Shown here: positions 51,743 to 61,130 of the stretch, piece by piece
How the letters are laid out: the number at the start of each line of letters is the position of its first letter
Position numbering within the stretch: position 1 is the stretch's first letter
Assembly: GCF_001730225.1 (NCBI RefSeq)
Contig: NZ_MIJE01000001.1
Span: 372,001 to 436,000, forward strand
From: Desulfuribacillus alkaliarsenatis
GTDB lineage: Bacteria > Bacillota > Bacilli > Desulfuribacillales > Desulfuribacillaceae
Length of the DNA stretch: 64,000 nucleotides
Direction: 5' to 3'
The notes under the pieces: generated by a model
Databases searched by the model: none
What the model saw: only the letters and a program-made list of their open reading frames with translations
Told to the model about the DNA's origin: nothing
Translations under genes and position numbers: made by a program

Positions 51743-52735
51743 ATGCAAGGGCAAACAAAGACGACATTGATGAGTGGGATGCGTCCAACAGGTGAATTAC
51801 ATCTGGGTAATTACCTAGGGGCGCTAGAAAATTGGGTGCAATTACAAAATGAATATTATTGTTATTTTTCTATAGTAGACTGGCATGCACTGACAACTGC
51901 ATACAAGGAAACGGATAAGCTAGAAGAACGAATATTTGATATGGCTTGCGACTGGCTAGCTGCAGGTCTAGACCCAGATAAGTGTGCGATTTTTAGACAG
52001 TCGCATATTAAGGAAATAGCTGAATTACATTTGTTGTTTTCAATGGTAATCCCATTATCTTGGCTTGAAAGGGTACCTACATATAAGGATCAACTACAGC
52101 AGCTTAAAGAAAAGGAAATCAACACCTATGGATTTTTAGGCTATCCATTGTTGCAAGCTGCAGACATACTAATCTGTCAAGCAGAGGTTATACCAGTTGG
52201 AGAAGATCAAGTACCACATATTGAACTGACAAGGGAAGTTGGTAGACGCTTCAACCATCTATATAATACTGAGGTTTTTAATGACCCAATAGCGAAATTA
52301 ACTGAGAACAAAGTTCTACCAGGTCTTGATAACCGAAAAATGAGTAAAAGCTATAACAACTATATAAGGCTTACAGCTAGCCCTGATGAAGTTATTCAAA
52401 AGGTTAGGAGTATGGTTACTGATCCAAATAGAGTTCGTAAAAATGACCCTGGTAATCCAGATGTTTGTAGCGCATATGCCTACCATAAAATTTTTAACGC
52501 ATCTAATGCTGTAGAAACAGAGCAGTCATGTAAGCAAGGAAGTATTGGCTGCATGGACTGTAAAAAGGCACTGGCAATACAGCTAACAGAGTTGATTCAG
52601 CCAATCTATGAAAAGAAGCAAGAACTCAAGAATAACCCAGATTACGTTTATGACGTATTAGCTGATGGTGCTGAAAAAACTAGAATAGTAGCGAACGAAA
52701 CTATGGAAAAAGTCAGGAAAATTATGGGGATATAA
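51743..52735 (+). CDS. trpS: Tryptophanyl-tRNA synthetase
   Basis: A 330-residue class I synthetase. The HIGH-type site is GMRPTGELHLGNYLG and the KMSKS loop is DNRKMSKSYNNYI. Also present are VGEDQVPHIELTREVGRRFN and SIVDWHALTT. AGGAGG lies 6 bases before the ATG. It is followed after two bases by scpA, a common arrangement in Firmicutes. Confidence 0.97.
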   Translation: MQGQTKTTLMSGMRPTGELHLGNYLGALENWVQLQNEYYCYFSIVDWHALTTAYKETDKLEERIFDMACDWLAAGLDPDKCAIFRQSHIKEIAELHLLFSMVIPLSWLERVPTYKDQLQQLKEKEINTYGFLGYPLLQAADILICQAEVIPVGEDQVPHIELTREVGRRFNHLYNTEVFNDPIAKLTENKVLPGLDNRKMSKSYNNYIRLTASPDEVIQKVRSMVTDPNRVRKNDPGNPDVCSAYAYHKIFNASNAVETEQSCKQGSIGCMDCKKALAIQLTELIQPIYEKKQELKNNPDYVYDVLADGAEKTRIVANETMEKVRKIMGI

Positions 52736-52737
52736 CA

Positions 52738-53502
52738 ATGGCGTATAAAGTAAGGTTAGAGTCATTTGAGGGTCCGCTTGATTTATTACTACATTTAATT
52801 GATAAAGCTGAGGTAGATATTTATGATATATCTATCGCTGAGATTACACAGCAGTACCTAGAATATCTAAATGCCTTGCAAAAATTAGAGCTTGATATTG
52901 CTAGTGAGTTCATATTAATGGCGGCCACATTACTTTCGATTAAAAGCAGGAAGTTATTACCAAAGCCAATTGAACTTTTAGAGCCTGACTTAGAATATGA
53001 AGAGCTTGATCCTCAAGCAGAGTTAATACGTAGACTCATAGAATATAAAAAATATAAAAATGTCACAGAATTTCTAAAAGAGCGAGAATTAAATCGAGGA
53101 TTATTCCTCTCTAAGCCTCCTTCTGCGCTAATGCAGTCAGAAACATCTGGTTATAGTATGCAATTAGACGGGATTTCAATTTATGAACTAGTTCGCGCAT
53201 ACATATTCTTAATGCAAAAGCGTAATAAAATTGAACCTGTTGCTACAATTCAAAAAGACCAGATTTCCGTTCAAGAAAAAATTGAGCATATACGTATACA
53301 ATTAAAAGAGAAGGATATTGTATCCTTCTCGAATTTAATTATTACAAACAATACAGCTGAGGTAGTTTCTACTTTGTTAGCAGTACTAGAATTGATGAAG
53401 TCTAGAGAAGTTACATGTATTCAGGACAGCTTATTTGAGGACTTTATAATCATTCCTGTAGTTAATGAGGCCAGAGAAGACATGGGGGATGTAAATGGAT
53501 GA
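52738..53502 (+). CDS. scpA: Segregation and condensation protein A
   Basis: ScpA is the kleisin that links SMC heads in the condensin complex. The 254-residue protein has the N-terminal FEGPLDLLLHLIDKAEVDIYDISIAEITQQYLEYL and the C-terminal winged helix (VSFSNLIITNNTAEVVSTLLAVLELMK) that binds the SMC head. It overlaps scpB by 8 bases and lies directly after trpS. Confidence 0.96.
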   Translation: MAYKVRLESFEGPLDLLLHLIDKAEVDIYDISIAEITQQYLEYLNALQKLELDIASEFILMAATLLSIKSRKLLPKPIELLEPDLEYEELDPQAELIRRLIEYKKYKNVTEFLKERELNRGLFLSKPPSALMQSETSGYSMQLDGISIYELVRAYIFLMQKRNKIEPVATIQKDQISVQEKIEHIRIQLKEKDIVSFSNLIITNNTAEVVSTLLAVLELMKSREVTCIQDSLFEDFIIIPVVNEAREDMGDVNG

Positions 53503-54064
53503 TTTAGAAAAAAAGCGTATTATAGAAGGAATCCTTTACTTGGCAGGGGAAGAAGGCATATCATCTACACAGGTAAGTACAATCCTAGAGACGGATGTAG
53601 ATGATGCACTTGACCTACTATATGATTTGCAGTCTGATTTTAAAAGATTTAATAGAGGAATTCAGATTGTCCAAATTGCAGATGTTTTTCAATTAACAAC
53701 CTGTGCTGAACATGCAGCATATTATGAGAAGCTTGTTAAAGAAAATCAACAATCATCATTATCTCAAGCAGCACTTGAAACTCTTGCGATTATAGCATAC
53801 CAGCAGCCTTTAACTAGGTCTGAAGTTGAAGAGATAAGGGGTGTTAAGTCAGAGAAAGCAATTAACACACTCCTACAAAGAAATCTAATCGAAGAGGCAG
53901 GTAGAAAACAAGGTGTTGGTAGAGCTAGATTATATAGAACTACCCATGATTTCCTTGATTGTTTTGGATTAAAAGAGATAAAGGATTTACCTCCACTTCC
54001 CGATCTTTCATTTGACGAAGAAGAGCAAATTAGAAGTCTGTTTGATGAAAAACATAGCGAATAG
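53495..54064 (+). CDS. scpB: Segregation and condensation protein B
   Basis: ScpB forms a dimer of tandem winged-helix domains on ScpA. The 189-residue protein has IEGILYLAGEEGISSTQVSTIL and LSQAALETLAIIAYQQPLTRSEVEEIRGVKSE, followed by GRKQGVGRARLYRTTHDFLDCFGL. It is cotranscribed with scpA. Confidence 0.96.
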   Translation: MDDLEKKRIIEGILYLAGEEGISSTQVSTILETDVDDALDLLYDLQSDFKRFNRGIQIVQIADVFQLTTCAEHAAYYEKLVKENQQSSLSQAALETLAIIAYQQPLTRSEVEEIRGVKSEKAINTLLQRNLIEEAGRKQGVGRARLYRTTHDFLDCFGLKEIKDLPPLPDLSFDEEEQIRSLFDEKHSE

Positions 54065-54185
54065 TTATGTTTTTTGTTTTGTCTAGTTTATAGCTTTTAT
54101 TTATTCCATTTTTGGCAATACTAGTGAAGATAACATGGATTTCGTGAAGCCACTGTCTAAGCGAAAGTCTAATGGGGGATTCTTT

Positions 54186-54827
54186 ATGTTGCCTTGGTAT
54201 TTAATTTTATTAATTTTTTTAAGTTTTTTTGTTTTATTAATTCTAATAACTAATACCAAAGTAGAAATATTATTTCAAAGACATGGAGATGAAAATGACT
54301 ATCTATCTATTAAGTTAGTTTTATTAAGATTCATTACGATAAAAAAAGAATTTCCTATTATCGATATCGTAAAGAAAGATAATAAGTTAAGGGTTCGTTT
54401 GAAATCAAAAAAATTATTTTCAGGTGAAATTAAAAATAATAACCTCAACTTAAGGTTAATTAGAAGATTAATCAGAATAATTTGCAAGTTAACTAGAAAT
54501 CTACATCATTTCTTAAAACAGATGCGTCAGCTTTTAAATGGTTTCAAAATCATTAAGTTTCAATGGACAACACATATAGGTATAGATGATGCAGCAGTAT
54601 TAGGGCCTACGGTAGGTGGTATGTGGGCGCTCAAAGGTACATTGTTGCAGCAAGTATTTTATTTTTTTCCATTATTATCAAAACCGAGTATCAATGTTAC
54701 TCCAGAATTTCAACAAAACCACATGAAAACCCAGTTGCACTGTATATTCCAATTTAAGGTAGGATATGCTATGTATGTTGGTATAAAATTTTTAAACATG
54801 TATAGGAAGGGAGTTCGCCATGTCTGA
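54186..54827 (+). CDS. DUF2953 membrane protein (YtfI-like)
   Basis: A 213-residue protein of unknown function with one N-terminal membrane helix (about residues 5-24, WYLILLIFLSFFVLLILITN). The soluble part ends with the conserved IGIDDAAVLGPTVGGMWALKGTLL and a PEF segment. In Bacilli the homologue ytfI is next to ytfJ, as here (8-base overlap). ATG 54186 has GGGGGA 6-7 bases upstream. Confidence 0.82.
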   Translation: MLPWYLILLIFLSFFVLLILITNTKVEILFQRHGDENDYLSIKLVLLRFITIKKEFPIIDIVKKDNKLRVRLKSKKLFSGEIKNNNLNLRLIRRLIRIICKLTRNLHHFLKQMRQLLNGFKIIKFQWTTHIGIDDAAVLGPTVGGMWALKGTLLQQVFYFFPLLSKPSINVTPEFQQNHMKTQLHCIFQFKVGYAMYVGIKFLNMYRKGVRHV

Positions 54828-55224
54828 ACATCCAATCAAAAGCTTAATGTCAACTGCAATGGAAAATATTAAAGGTATGATAGATGTAAACGCGATTGTA
54901 GGGGATGCAGTAAAAGCTCCAGATGGAAGCTTAATCATTCCCATATCAAAGGTTGGTTTTGGTTTTGCTGCAGGGGGTACTGAGTTTGATATCGGTGAAA
55001 CTGATAAAATTGGTTCGTATCCTTTCGGTGGTGGAAGCGGAGGAGGGGTTTCGATTTCTCCTGTGGCATTTTTAGTAATTAGGAATGGTGACATACGCTT
55101 ATTATCTTTAGATAATAATACGCACTTATTAAATCGTATTATTGACCTTACACCTGAAGTAGTTGAAAAAATACAAAAAGCCATAAATAAAGATAGTAAC
55201 TCAACAAATCAAGACCATGTTTAG
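54820..55224 (+). CDS. ytfJ: GerW family sporulation protein (YtfJ)
   Basis: A 134-residue sporulation protein related to GerW, needed in some species for spore germination. The pattern HPIKSLMSTAMENIKGMIDVNAIVGDAVK, IIPISKVGFGFAAGGTEF and GGGSGGGVSISPVAFLVI is diagnostic. It follows the DUF2953 gene. A terminator follows, so the two form a short operon. Confidence 0.93.
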   Translation: MSEHPIKSLMSTAMENIKGMIDVNAIVGDAVKAPDGSLIIPISKVGFGFAAGGTEFDIGETDKIGSYPFGGGSGGGVSISPVAFLVIRNGDIRLLSLDNNTHLLNRIIDLTPEVVEKIQKAINKDSNSTNQDHV

Positions 55225-55267
55225 TTATATATAAAGAACGTCAGCTATTAATTCAATTGTATTTTAA

Positions 55268-55297
55268 AGCAAGCCTAATTATTGGGCTTGTTTTTTT
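55268..55297 (+). terminator. Intrinsic terminator after ytfJ
   Basis: CAAGCC (55270-55275) and GGCTTG (55285-55290) with seven T following. Downstream, CATATATT at 55321-55328 resembles a sigma-E -10 box for dacB, but no matching -35 is clear. Confidence 0.8.
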
Positions 55298-55349
55298 CGT
55301 TCTAGCTAATTTGTTTGGGACATATATTACAATTGGGAGGGATTGATAA

Positions 55350-56486
55350 ATGAATGGTTATAAATTATACACACCATGTAAAAAAGTTATTTCTATAATT
55401 ATTATCACATGCCTACTTACAATTAGCTTTAAACCGATGGTGGTAGCGGCTGTTTCAATTAGTGCAGAAACTGCAGTGCTTGTTGACGTAGAAACTGGTA
55501 GAGTGCTTTATAGTAAAAATGCCGACAAGCAGATGAAAATAGCTTCATTAACTAAAATTATGACTGCTATTTTAGCAATAGAAAATGCTGATTTAGACGA
55601 TAAGGTAAAAACCAGTAAGAATGCTTTTGGGGTAGAAGGCTCATCTATATATTTGAAGCTTAACGAAAAAATGAAGCTTCATGATATGTTGTATGGACTT
55701 ATGTTAAGGTCAGGGAATGACGCTGCAACGGCTATAGCAGAACATGTTAGTGGTAGCATGGATGAATTTGCTGAGCTTATGAATAAGAAAGCGCTTGAGC
55801 TAGGTATGAATGGTACGATGTTTTCTAACTCACATGGTCTTGATTGGGGTGAAGGGAACTATTCTACAGCAAATGATATGGGAAAATTACTAGCATACTC
55901 TTTACGTAACCCTGTTTTTAAAGAAATCGTTAGTACAAAAGTTAAGAAAGTACCGTGGGAAGGCGAAAGCTATGACCGGGTATTTTATAATAAAAATAAG
56001 ATGTTGAGCTTATATCCTGGTGGAGATGGCGTAAAGACAGGGTATACAAAGCGCGCTGGACGCTGTCTGGCTTCATCAGCTTCAAAAGACGATTGGCAGC
56101 TTGCCACTATAGTGCTAAATGCACCAGACTGGTGGCGTGACTCGGCACGCTTGTTAGACTATGGTTTTGAAACATACCATCGACATCATGTGGTTGAAAT
56201 AGAAACACCATTGCAGGAAATTATTGTTATCAATGGTCAAGCAGATGCTATTAATGTTGTCGCAAAAAAGCGAATATATTATCCAATCATTGAAGGTGAG
56301 GAGAATGATTTTACATACGCATGGGAACTACCGACCACTATTAAAGCTCCAGTAGCTAAGGATGAGCATATTGGTGATGTGATTATAGACTTCCAGGGCG
56401 AGAAAATAGCACGGATTCCACTATATAGTGATACAGAAGTTAAGCGTTTAGGATTTTTTGAACGCTTGCGTAATTTTTTTCGATGA
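55350..56486 (+). CDS. dacB: D-alanyl-D-alanine carboxypeptidase DacB (spore cortex)
   Basis: A 378-residue low-molecular-weight PBP with signal peptide (about 12-34), SxxK in IASLTKIMTA, SGN in LRSGNDAAT and KTG in GVKTGYTKRAG. DacB (PBP5*) sets cross-linking of spore cortex in the mother cell. The dacB-spmA-spmB operon order is the B. subtilis one, which separates it from the dacF copy upstream. spmA overlaps its end by 4 bases. Confidence 0.93.
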   Translation: MNGYKLYTPCKKVISIIIITCLLTISFKPMVVAAVSISAETAVLVDVETGRVLYSKNADKQMKIASLTKIMTAILAIENADLDDKVKTSKNAFGVEGSSIYLKLNEKMKLHDMLYGLMLRSGNDAATAIAEHVSGSMDEFAELMNKKALELGMNGTMFSNSHGLDWGEGNYSTANDMGKLLAYSLRNPVFKEIVSTKVKKVPWEGESYDRVFYNKNKMLSLYPGGDGVKTGYTKRAGRCLASSASKDDWQLATIVLNAPDWWRDSARLLDYGFETYHRHHVVEIETPLQEIIVINGQADAINVVAKKRIYYPIIEGEENDFTYAWELPTTIKAPVAKDEHIGDVIIDFQGEKIARIPLYSDTEVKRLGFFERLRNFFR

Positions 56487-57070
56487 TTAACGGCATTTGG
56501 TTATTTTTTGTAGCCTTTGGAATTGGATATTCAGCATTAGCTGGTAATATTGACCAAGTGACAAGTTCGATACTTAAAGGGGCAGAGTTAGGGGTAGGAG
56601 TAAGCTTAGGTCTAATTAGCATTCTTGTTTTTTGGTTAGGAATTGTTAAGATAGCCGAAAAGGCAGGTTTAATTGATAAACTATCTATATTATTATCGCC
56701 GATAGCAAAGTTTTTGTTTCCGGAAATACCCAAAAATCATCCTGCAATGGGTTATATATTATCCAATATGAGCGCTAACATGCTAGGTATTGGTAATGCG
56801 GCTACACCTTTGGGACTAAAAGCCATGGAGGAGCTACAAAAGCTAAACAAAAATAAGGAAGTCGCCAGTAAAGCAATGTGTACTTTACTGGCACTAAATA
56901 CATCAAGTATTACTTTAATTCCAACAACAATTATTGGGTTGAGATTAAAGTTTGAGTCTGCTGACCCAACAGAAATTGTTTTTACAACAATTTTTGCTAC
57001 CTTGATATCGACATTTGTGGCCATTTCTGTAGATAAATATTATCGGAGAAAAGAGAGGCATATATATTGA
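56483..57070 (+). CDS. spmA: Spore maturation protein A
   Basis: A 195-residue polytopic membrane protein (nucleoside-recognition/gate domain) needed for full spore core dehydration. Characteristic parts are MINGIWLFFVAFGIGYS, NHPAMGYILSNMSANMLGIGNAATPLGLKAM and TSSITLIPTTIIGLR. It overlaps dacB by ATGA. Confidence 0.95.
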   Translation: MINGIWLFFVAFGIGYSALAGNIDQVTSSILKGAELGVGVSLGLISILVFWLGIVKIAEKAGLIDKLSILLSPIAKFLFPEIPKNHPAMGYILSNMSANMLGIGNAATPLGLKAMEELQKLNKNKEVASKAMCTLLALNTSSITLIPTTIIGLRLKFESADPTEIVFTTIFATLISTFVAISVDKYYRRKERHIY

Positions 57071-57089
57071 ACAACTAGGGGGAAAGTAT

Positions 57090-57632
57090 GTGTTTGACTC
57101 AATAGCTATAATTTCAACATGGGCTATACCTAGCATTGTGGTAGGAATTCCACTTTATGCCTATTTTATAAAAAAAATACCCGTTTATGAAACATTTATT
57201 GAGGGGGCAAAGAGTGGATTTACGACAGCTATTACAATAATGCCCCATTTGGTTGGGATGATGGTAGCTATTACGATTTTTAGAGAGTCTGGAGCCCTTG
57301 ATTTTTTCCTGCGTCTTGTAGAACCAATACTTGCCCCTTTAATGATACCTAAAGAAGTCTTTCCTTTAGGTATACTCAGGCCTATTTCAGGTAGCGCAGC
57401 CCTTGGATTTACGACTGATATCTTGAACACATATGGACCAGATTCATTAATTGGTAGAATTGCCAGTACTGTTCAAGGTAGCACTGACACAACTCTTTAT
57501 GTGTTAACTGTTTATTTCGGGAGCGTTGGCGTAAAGAAAATAAGATATGCTTTGAAGGTCGGTCTATTAGCCGATTTAGGTGGTTTTTTAGCTGCTGTTT
57601 ACATCTGTGTACTTGTATTTGGCGGTCAATAA
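57090..57632 (+). CDS. spmB: Spore maturation protein B
   Basis: The 180-residue partner of SpmA, with about five membrane helices. Family segments include IPLYAYFIKKIPVYETFIEGAKSGF, MPHLVGMMVAI and RPISGSAALGFTTDI. The start is GTG 57090 with AGGGGGAAAG upstream. Last gene of the dacB-spmA-spmB operon. Confidence 0.95.
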   Translation: MFDSIAIISTWAIPSIVVGIPLYAYFIKKIPVYETFIEGAKSGFTTAITIMPHLVGMMVAITIFRESGALDFFLRLVEPILAPLMIPKEVFPLGILRPISGSAALGFTTDILNTYGPDSLIGRIASTVQGSTDTTLYVLTVYFGSVGVKKIRYALKVGLLADLGGFLAAVYICVLVFGGQ

Positions 57633-57684
57633 AAACTAGCATTAGTTAAGTTGAAACAAATTTTTTTCTTGATAAACCACTAAC

Positions 57685-57716
57685 AAGACTGATATGTTAT
57701 TTATGTCAGTCTTTTG
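57685..57716 (+). terminator. Terminator after spmB
   Basis: AAGACTGA (57685-57692) with TCAGTCTT (57706-57713) forms an 8-bp stem, followed by a short TTTT run. Confidence 0.6.
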
Positions 57717-57744
57717 TCATGTTAAACATCTTTATTTGCTTATT

Positions 57745-57774
57745 TTGATTAAGGTAGTAGAGGTTTGGTATAAT
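57745..57774 (+). promoter_or_regulatory. Sigma-A promoter of rluB-resDE
   Basis: TTGATT (57745-57750), 18 bp, TATAAT (57769-57774) with TGG just before it (extended -10). It overlaps the first in-frame ATG of the rluB frame and so argues for the downstream start. Confidence 0.65.
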
Positions 57775-57817
57775 GAATGATATGACAACTAAAATGTTTG
57801 TAGAAAATGGTGACGAT

Positions 57818-58534
57818 ATGGAACGATTACAAAAGTACATGGCTGCCTGTGGAGTTGCTTCTAGACGAAAGAGCGAACAACTGATAGAATCAGGAGCAGT
57901 TACTGTCAATGGACGAGTTATTAAAGAAATGGGATATCAAGTAAATCCCCATGCGGATGATGTGAAGGTGTATGGGCAGAGGATAAACACAGAAGAGAAA
58001 ATATACATACTTTTAAATAAACCCAGAGGATACGTAACCACCGCTTCAGATCCACAAAACAGGAGGATTATTCTAGACTTATTAAAGGACGTACAGCATC
58101 GTGTGTATCCTGTTGGCAGATTAGACATTGATACAAGTGGTCTTTTGATATTAACTAATGATGGGGATTTAGCTCAAAGACTTGCCCATCCTAGCTATGA
58201 AATTGATAAAGTCTACCTAGCTAAGATTAAAGGTATACCTGATGCAGCAGCTCTTGAAAAATTACAGTCAGGAATTCAGCTAGAGGACGGAATCACAGCA
58301 CCTGCTAATGCTAGGATAATAAAAATTGAAAATAATAACGCTGTAGTTGAAATTACAATTCATGAAGGAAGAAATAGACAGGTACGTAGGATGTTAGATG
58401 CAATAGGTCATCCAGTATTAAGACTGAGTCGTGAAAGAATTGGGTTTTTGTCAGTAGAGGGACTAAAGCCTGGACGGTACAGACAATTACAGTCGGAAGA
58501 GCTTATTGAACTAAAAAGAATGCTAGATATTTAA
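57818..58534 (+). CDS. rluB: 23S rRNA pseudouridine synthase RluB
   Basis: RluB makes pseudouridine in helix 89/90-region of 23S rRNA. The 238-residue protein has an S4 domain (MERLQKYMAACGVASRRKSEQLI) and the RsuA-type catalytic core, with the Asp in GRLDIDTSGLLILTNDG and the end HEGRNRQVRRMLDAIGHPV. I start at ATG 57818 because the upstream ATG 57773 sits in the -10 box and homologues begin M-E-R-L-Q-K. Confidence 0.94.
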   Translation: MERLQKYMAACGVASRRKSEQLIESGAVTVNGRVIKEMGYQVNPHADDVKVYGQRINTEEKIYILLNKPRGYVTTASDPQNRRIILDLLKDVQHRVYPVGRLDIDTSGLLILTNDGDLAQRLAHPSYEIDKVYLAKIKGIPDAAALEKLQSGIQLEDGITAPANARIIKIENNNAVVEITIHEGRNRQVRRMLDAIGHPVLRLSRERIGFLSVEGLKPGRYRQLQSEELIELKRMLDI

Positions 58535-58552
58535 AAAATGAGGTGTGCAAAA

Positions 58553-59275
58553 TTGGAAGAAACTAAGAAGATACTTATCGTAGATGATGAAGATCGTATT
58601 AGACAATTATTGAAATTATACCTAGAAAGAGAAGGTTTTATTATTGAAGAAGCTGACGAAGGTTTAACTGCCTATAATAAAATACTTAACGGCAATTATG
58701 ATCTTGTACTATTAGATATCATGTTGCCAGGTATGGATGGTTGGGAAATATGTCAAAAAGTCAGGGAAACGATGACATTACCAATTGTATTATTAACAGC
58801 AAAGGGAGAAGAAGAAAATAGAATTCATGGTTTTGAACTAGGCGCTGACGATTATGTTGTCAAGCCCTTTAGTCCACGTGAAGTAGTGATGCGTGTTAAA
58901 GCTCTATTAAAAAGGTCATCAGCTACAGCATATTTAGAAACTGGAAATCAGTCTGCTAATGTGTTGATTTTTCCTGATATAATAATTGACCACGATGCAC
59001 ATGCCGTACAGGTTAATGGCCAAGAAGTAAGCTTAACTCCAAAGGAATATGATTTACTTTATTATATAGCACGAAAGCCTGATAAAGTTTTTAGTAGGGA
59101 AGAATTACTTAAAGAAGTCTGGAACTATGATTTTTTTGGTGATTTAAGGACAGTAGATACCCATGTTAAAAGATTACGAGAGAAACTAGGGAAAATATCT
59201 CCAGATGCTGAGCAGAGAATTGCAACCGTCTGGGGTGTCGGTTATAAATTCAAGCCTGGAAAAATAGAAAGTTAA
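58553..59275 (+). CDS. resD: Response regulator ResD
   Basis: A 240-residue OmpR-type regulator with receiver (D11-D12, D55 in LVLLDIMLPG, Lys in YVVKPFS) and C-terminal winged helix (EVSLTPKEYDLLYYIARKPDKVFSREELL, GDLRTVDTHVKRLREKLG). ResD controls aerobic and anaerobic respiration genes in B. subtilis. The start is TTG 58553 with GAGGTG 6 bases upstream. The resABC cytochrome-assembly genes are missing here. Confidence 0.9.
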   Translation: MEETKKILIVDDEDRIRQLLKLYLEREGFIIEEADEGLTAYNKILNGNYDLVLLDIMLPGMDGWEICQKVRETMTLPIVLLTAKGEEENRIHGFELGADDYVVKPFSPREVVMRVKALLKRSSATAYLETGNQSANVLIFPDIIIDHDAHAVQVNGQEVSLTPKEYDLLYYIARKPDKVFSREELLKEVWNYDFFGDLRTVDTHVKRLREKLGKISPDAEQRIATVWGVGYKFKPGKIES

Positions 59276-59291
59276 ACGATGGGGTTCTAGC

Positions 59292-61055
59292 ATGATACGA
59301 AAAAGTATTATATTAAAATTATGGCTCTCGATTTTAATACTAATGTTAGTAGCGATAGCATTTTTAGGGGTGTTCTTAGGTAAATACTTCGATGATTTAT
59401 ACTACTCGTTTGAAATCAGGAGTCTATTATCTAAAGCTAATCATATAGCAGAGGTAGTAGTCTTTAGAGAAGATAAGAAGCTTGCTACTGAAATTATATG
59501 GGAATTAGCCCGGGAGATTAACGCATCAGTGGTGATAGACACACGATGGGAATCAATAGGTACAATTGCAACTGGACCAAGAATTGATGAAATACCTGAA
59601 GAAGCGAGATTTTCCGCTGAAGATATCGAGTTGGTGTATAGCGGTTTTTCTGTGACGCAGCGTGGAACAATAGTAGATACCCAAACAGAAATTTTATCTG
59701 TAGCAGTTCCACTAGTAAATCAAAGAAGAGAAATATTTGGTGTTGTAATGGTTTATAAGCCTGCGCAGCAAATAACGGAAATTATTAATGAAGCTAAAAT
59801 GCTAATTGTGTATACCTTTACAATTGCATTTTTATTAAGCATAGTATTAGCGTTTTATTTAACTAAGCGGATATCCGATCCGTTACTACAAATGAATGAA
59901 GTTGCACAAAGCATGGCTGAGGGTAAATTCACAGGTAATATAGAAGTTAAGACGGAAGACGAGATAGGTACGCTAGGTAGGACAATGAATGTTCTCGCTT
60001 TAGAGCTTAATAGCTCAATACAATCATTAAATAAAGAAAAAGAACAATTAAATAGTATTCTAAGCAGTATGTCAGATGCTGTAATAACTATTAATAAGAA
60101 TCAACAAATAGTAATTGCAAATCCACCAGCAACGAAGTTGTTAAAAAGATGGATATTAAACTATCGAACAGGATATAAATATCCAATAGATAGATTGCCA
60201 CAGGAATTAGTAGAGATTTTCAAAGATGCTTTTACAAAAGAGGAAGAAACATATTATGATACTACTATGGATGGTCGTTCTTATGCAGTTACTATAGACC
60301 CGCTGTATCATATGAACAAAATTAACGGTGTTGTTGTAGTGCTTCGTGATGTAACCGAAGAAAAGAGAATGGATAAATTACGTAAAGATTTTGTTGCTAA
60401 TGTATCCCACGAGCTTAGGACACCTCTATCAATGCTGCAGGGCTACAGTGAAGCATTGTTAGATGATATAGCCGATGATCCTAAAATGAGAAATGAGCTG
60501 GCTGGTATAATCTATGACGAGTCAATTCGAATGAAGCGACTTGTAAACGATTTATTAGATTTAGCTAAGCTCGAAGCTAGACAAATAGAATTAGAGAAAG
60601 AAACAGTAGAAGTAGGCGAAATACTTGACAACCTTATAAAAAAGTATAAAAAACTACACGAAAATAAAAACTTTACTTTGACTATTCAAGGAAATAAACC
60701 AATATATACCTATATAGATGTAGCAAGAATAGAACAAGTGCTTATTAATTTGATTGATAATGCTATTCGCCATACAGATGAAAAAGGTCAGATAGAAATC
60801 AAAGCAGCTCTTAATGATATGATAATTATTGAAGTCACTGATAATGGTGTAGGGATACCAGAGGAAGATGTTCCATTTGTATTTGAGCGATTCTATAAAG
60901 CTGATAAGGCCAGAACTAGATCTAAATCCGGGACAGGTCTCGGTTTAGCTATTAGTAAAAATATTATAGAAGCTCATAGCGGAGAAATTTCAGTACGAAG
61001 CCAAGTTGGTAAAGGCACAACGTTTACAATTGAGCTACCGAAATTAGCTTCTTAA
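59292..61055 (+). CDS. resE: Sensor histidine kinase ResE
   Basis: A 587-residue membrane kinase. Helix 1 at 9-30, an extracellular region to about 168, helix 2 at 170-190, HAMP (192-244), PAS-like (250-355), then HisKA with H373 (NVSHELRTPLSML) and HATPase boxes NLIDNAIRHTD, VTDNGVGIP, RTRSKSGTGLGL. It follows resD in an operon behind rluB, as in B. subtilis. WalK-like kinases are similar; the ResD neighbour and rluB context favour ResE. Confidence 0.9.
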   Translation: MIRKSIILKLWLSILILMLVAIAFLGVFLGKYFDDLYYSFEIRSLLSKANHIAEVVVFREDKKLATEIIWELAREINASVVIDTRWESIGTIATGPRIDEIPEEARFSAEDIELVYSGFSVTQRGTIVDTQTEILSVAVPLVNQRREIFGVVMVYKPAQQITEIINEAKMLIVYTFTIAFLLSIVLAFYLTKRISDPLLQMNEVAQSMAEGKFTGNIEVKTEDEIGTLGRTMNVLALELNSSIQSLNKEKEQLNSILSSMSDAVITINKNQQIVIANPPATKLLKRWILNYRTGYKYPIDRLPQELVEIFKDAFTKEEETYYDTTMDGRSYAVTIDPLYHMNKINGVVVVLRDVTEEKRMDKLRKDFVANVSHELRTPLSMLQGYSEALLDDIADDPKMRNELAGIIYDESIRMKRLVNDLLDLAKLEARQIELEKETVEVGEILDNLIKKYKKLHENKNFTLTIQGNKPIYTYIDVARIEQVLINLIDNAIRHTDEKGQIEIKAALNDMIIIEVTDNGVGIPEEDVPFVFERFYKADKARTRSKSGTGLGLAISKNIIEAHSGEISVRSQVGKGTTFTIELPKLAS

Positions 61056-61074
61056 ATTTAGCAAAAAAAAGGAT

Positions 61075-61102
61075 TTTACGATTTCGTATAGAATAGTATA
61101 AA
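61075..61102 (+). promoter_or_regulatory. Candidate promoter of the PHP phosphatase gene
   Basis: TTTACG (61075-61080), 16 bp, TATAAA (61097-61102), 28 bases before the start codon. Confidence 0.35.
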
Positions 61103-61130
61103 TAGCCTATAAAAAATGAGGTGTTAAACG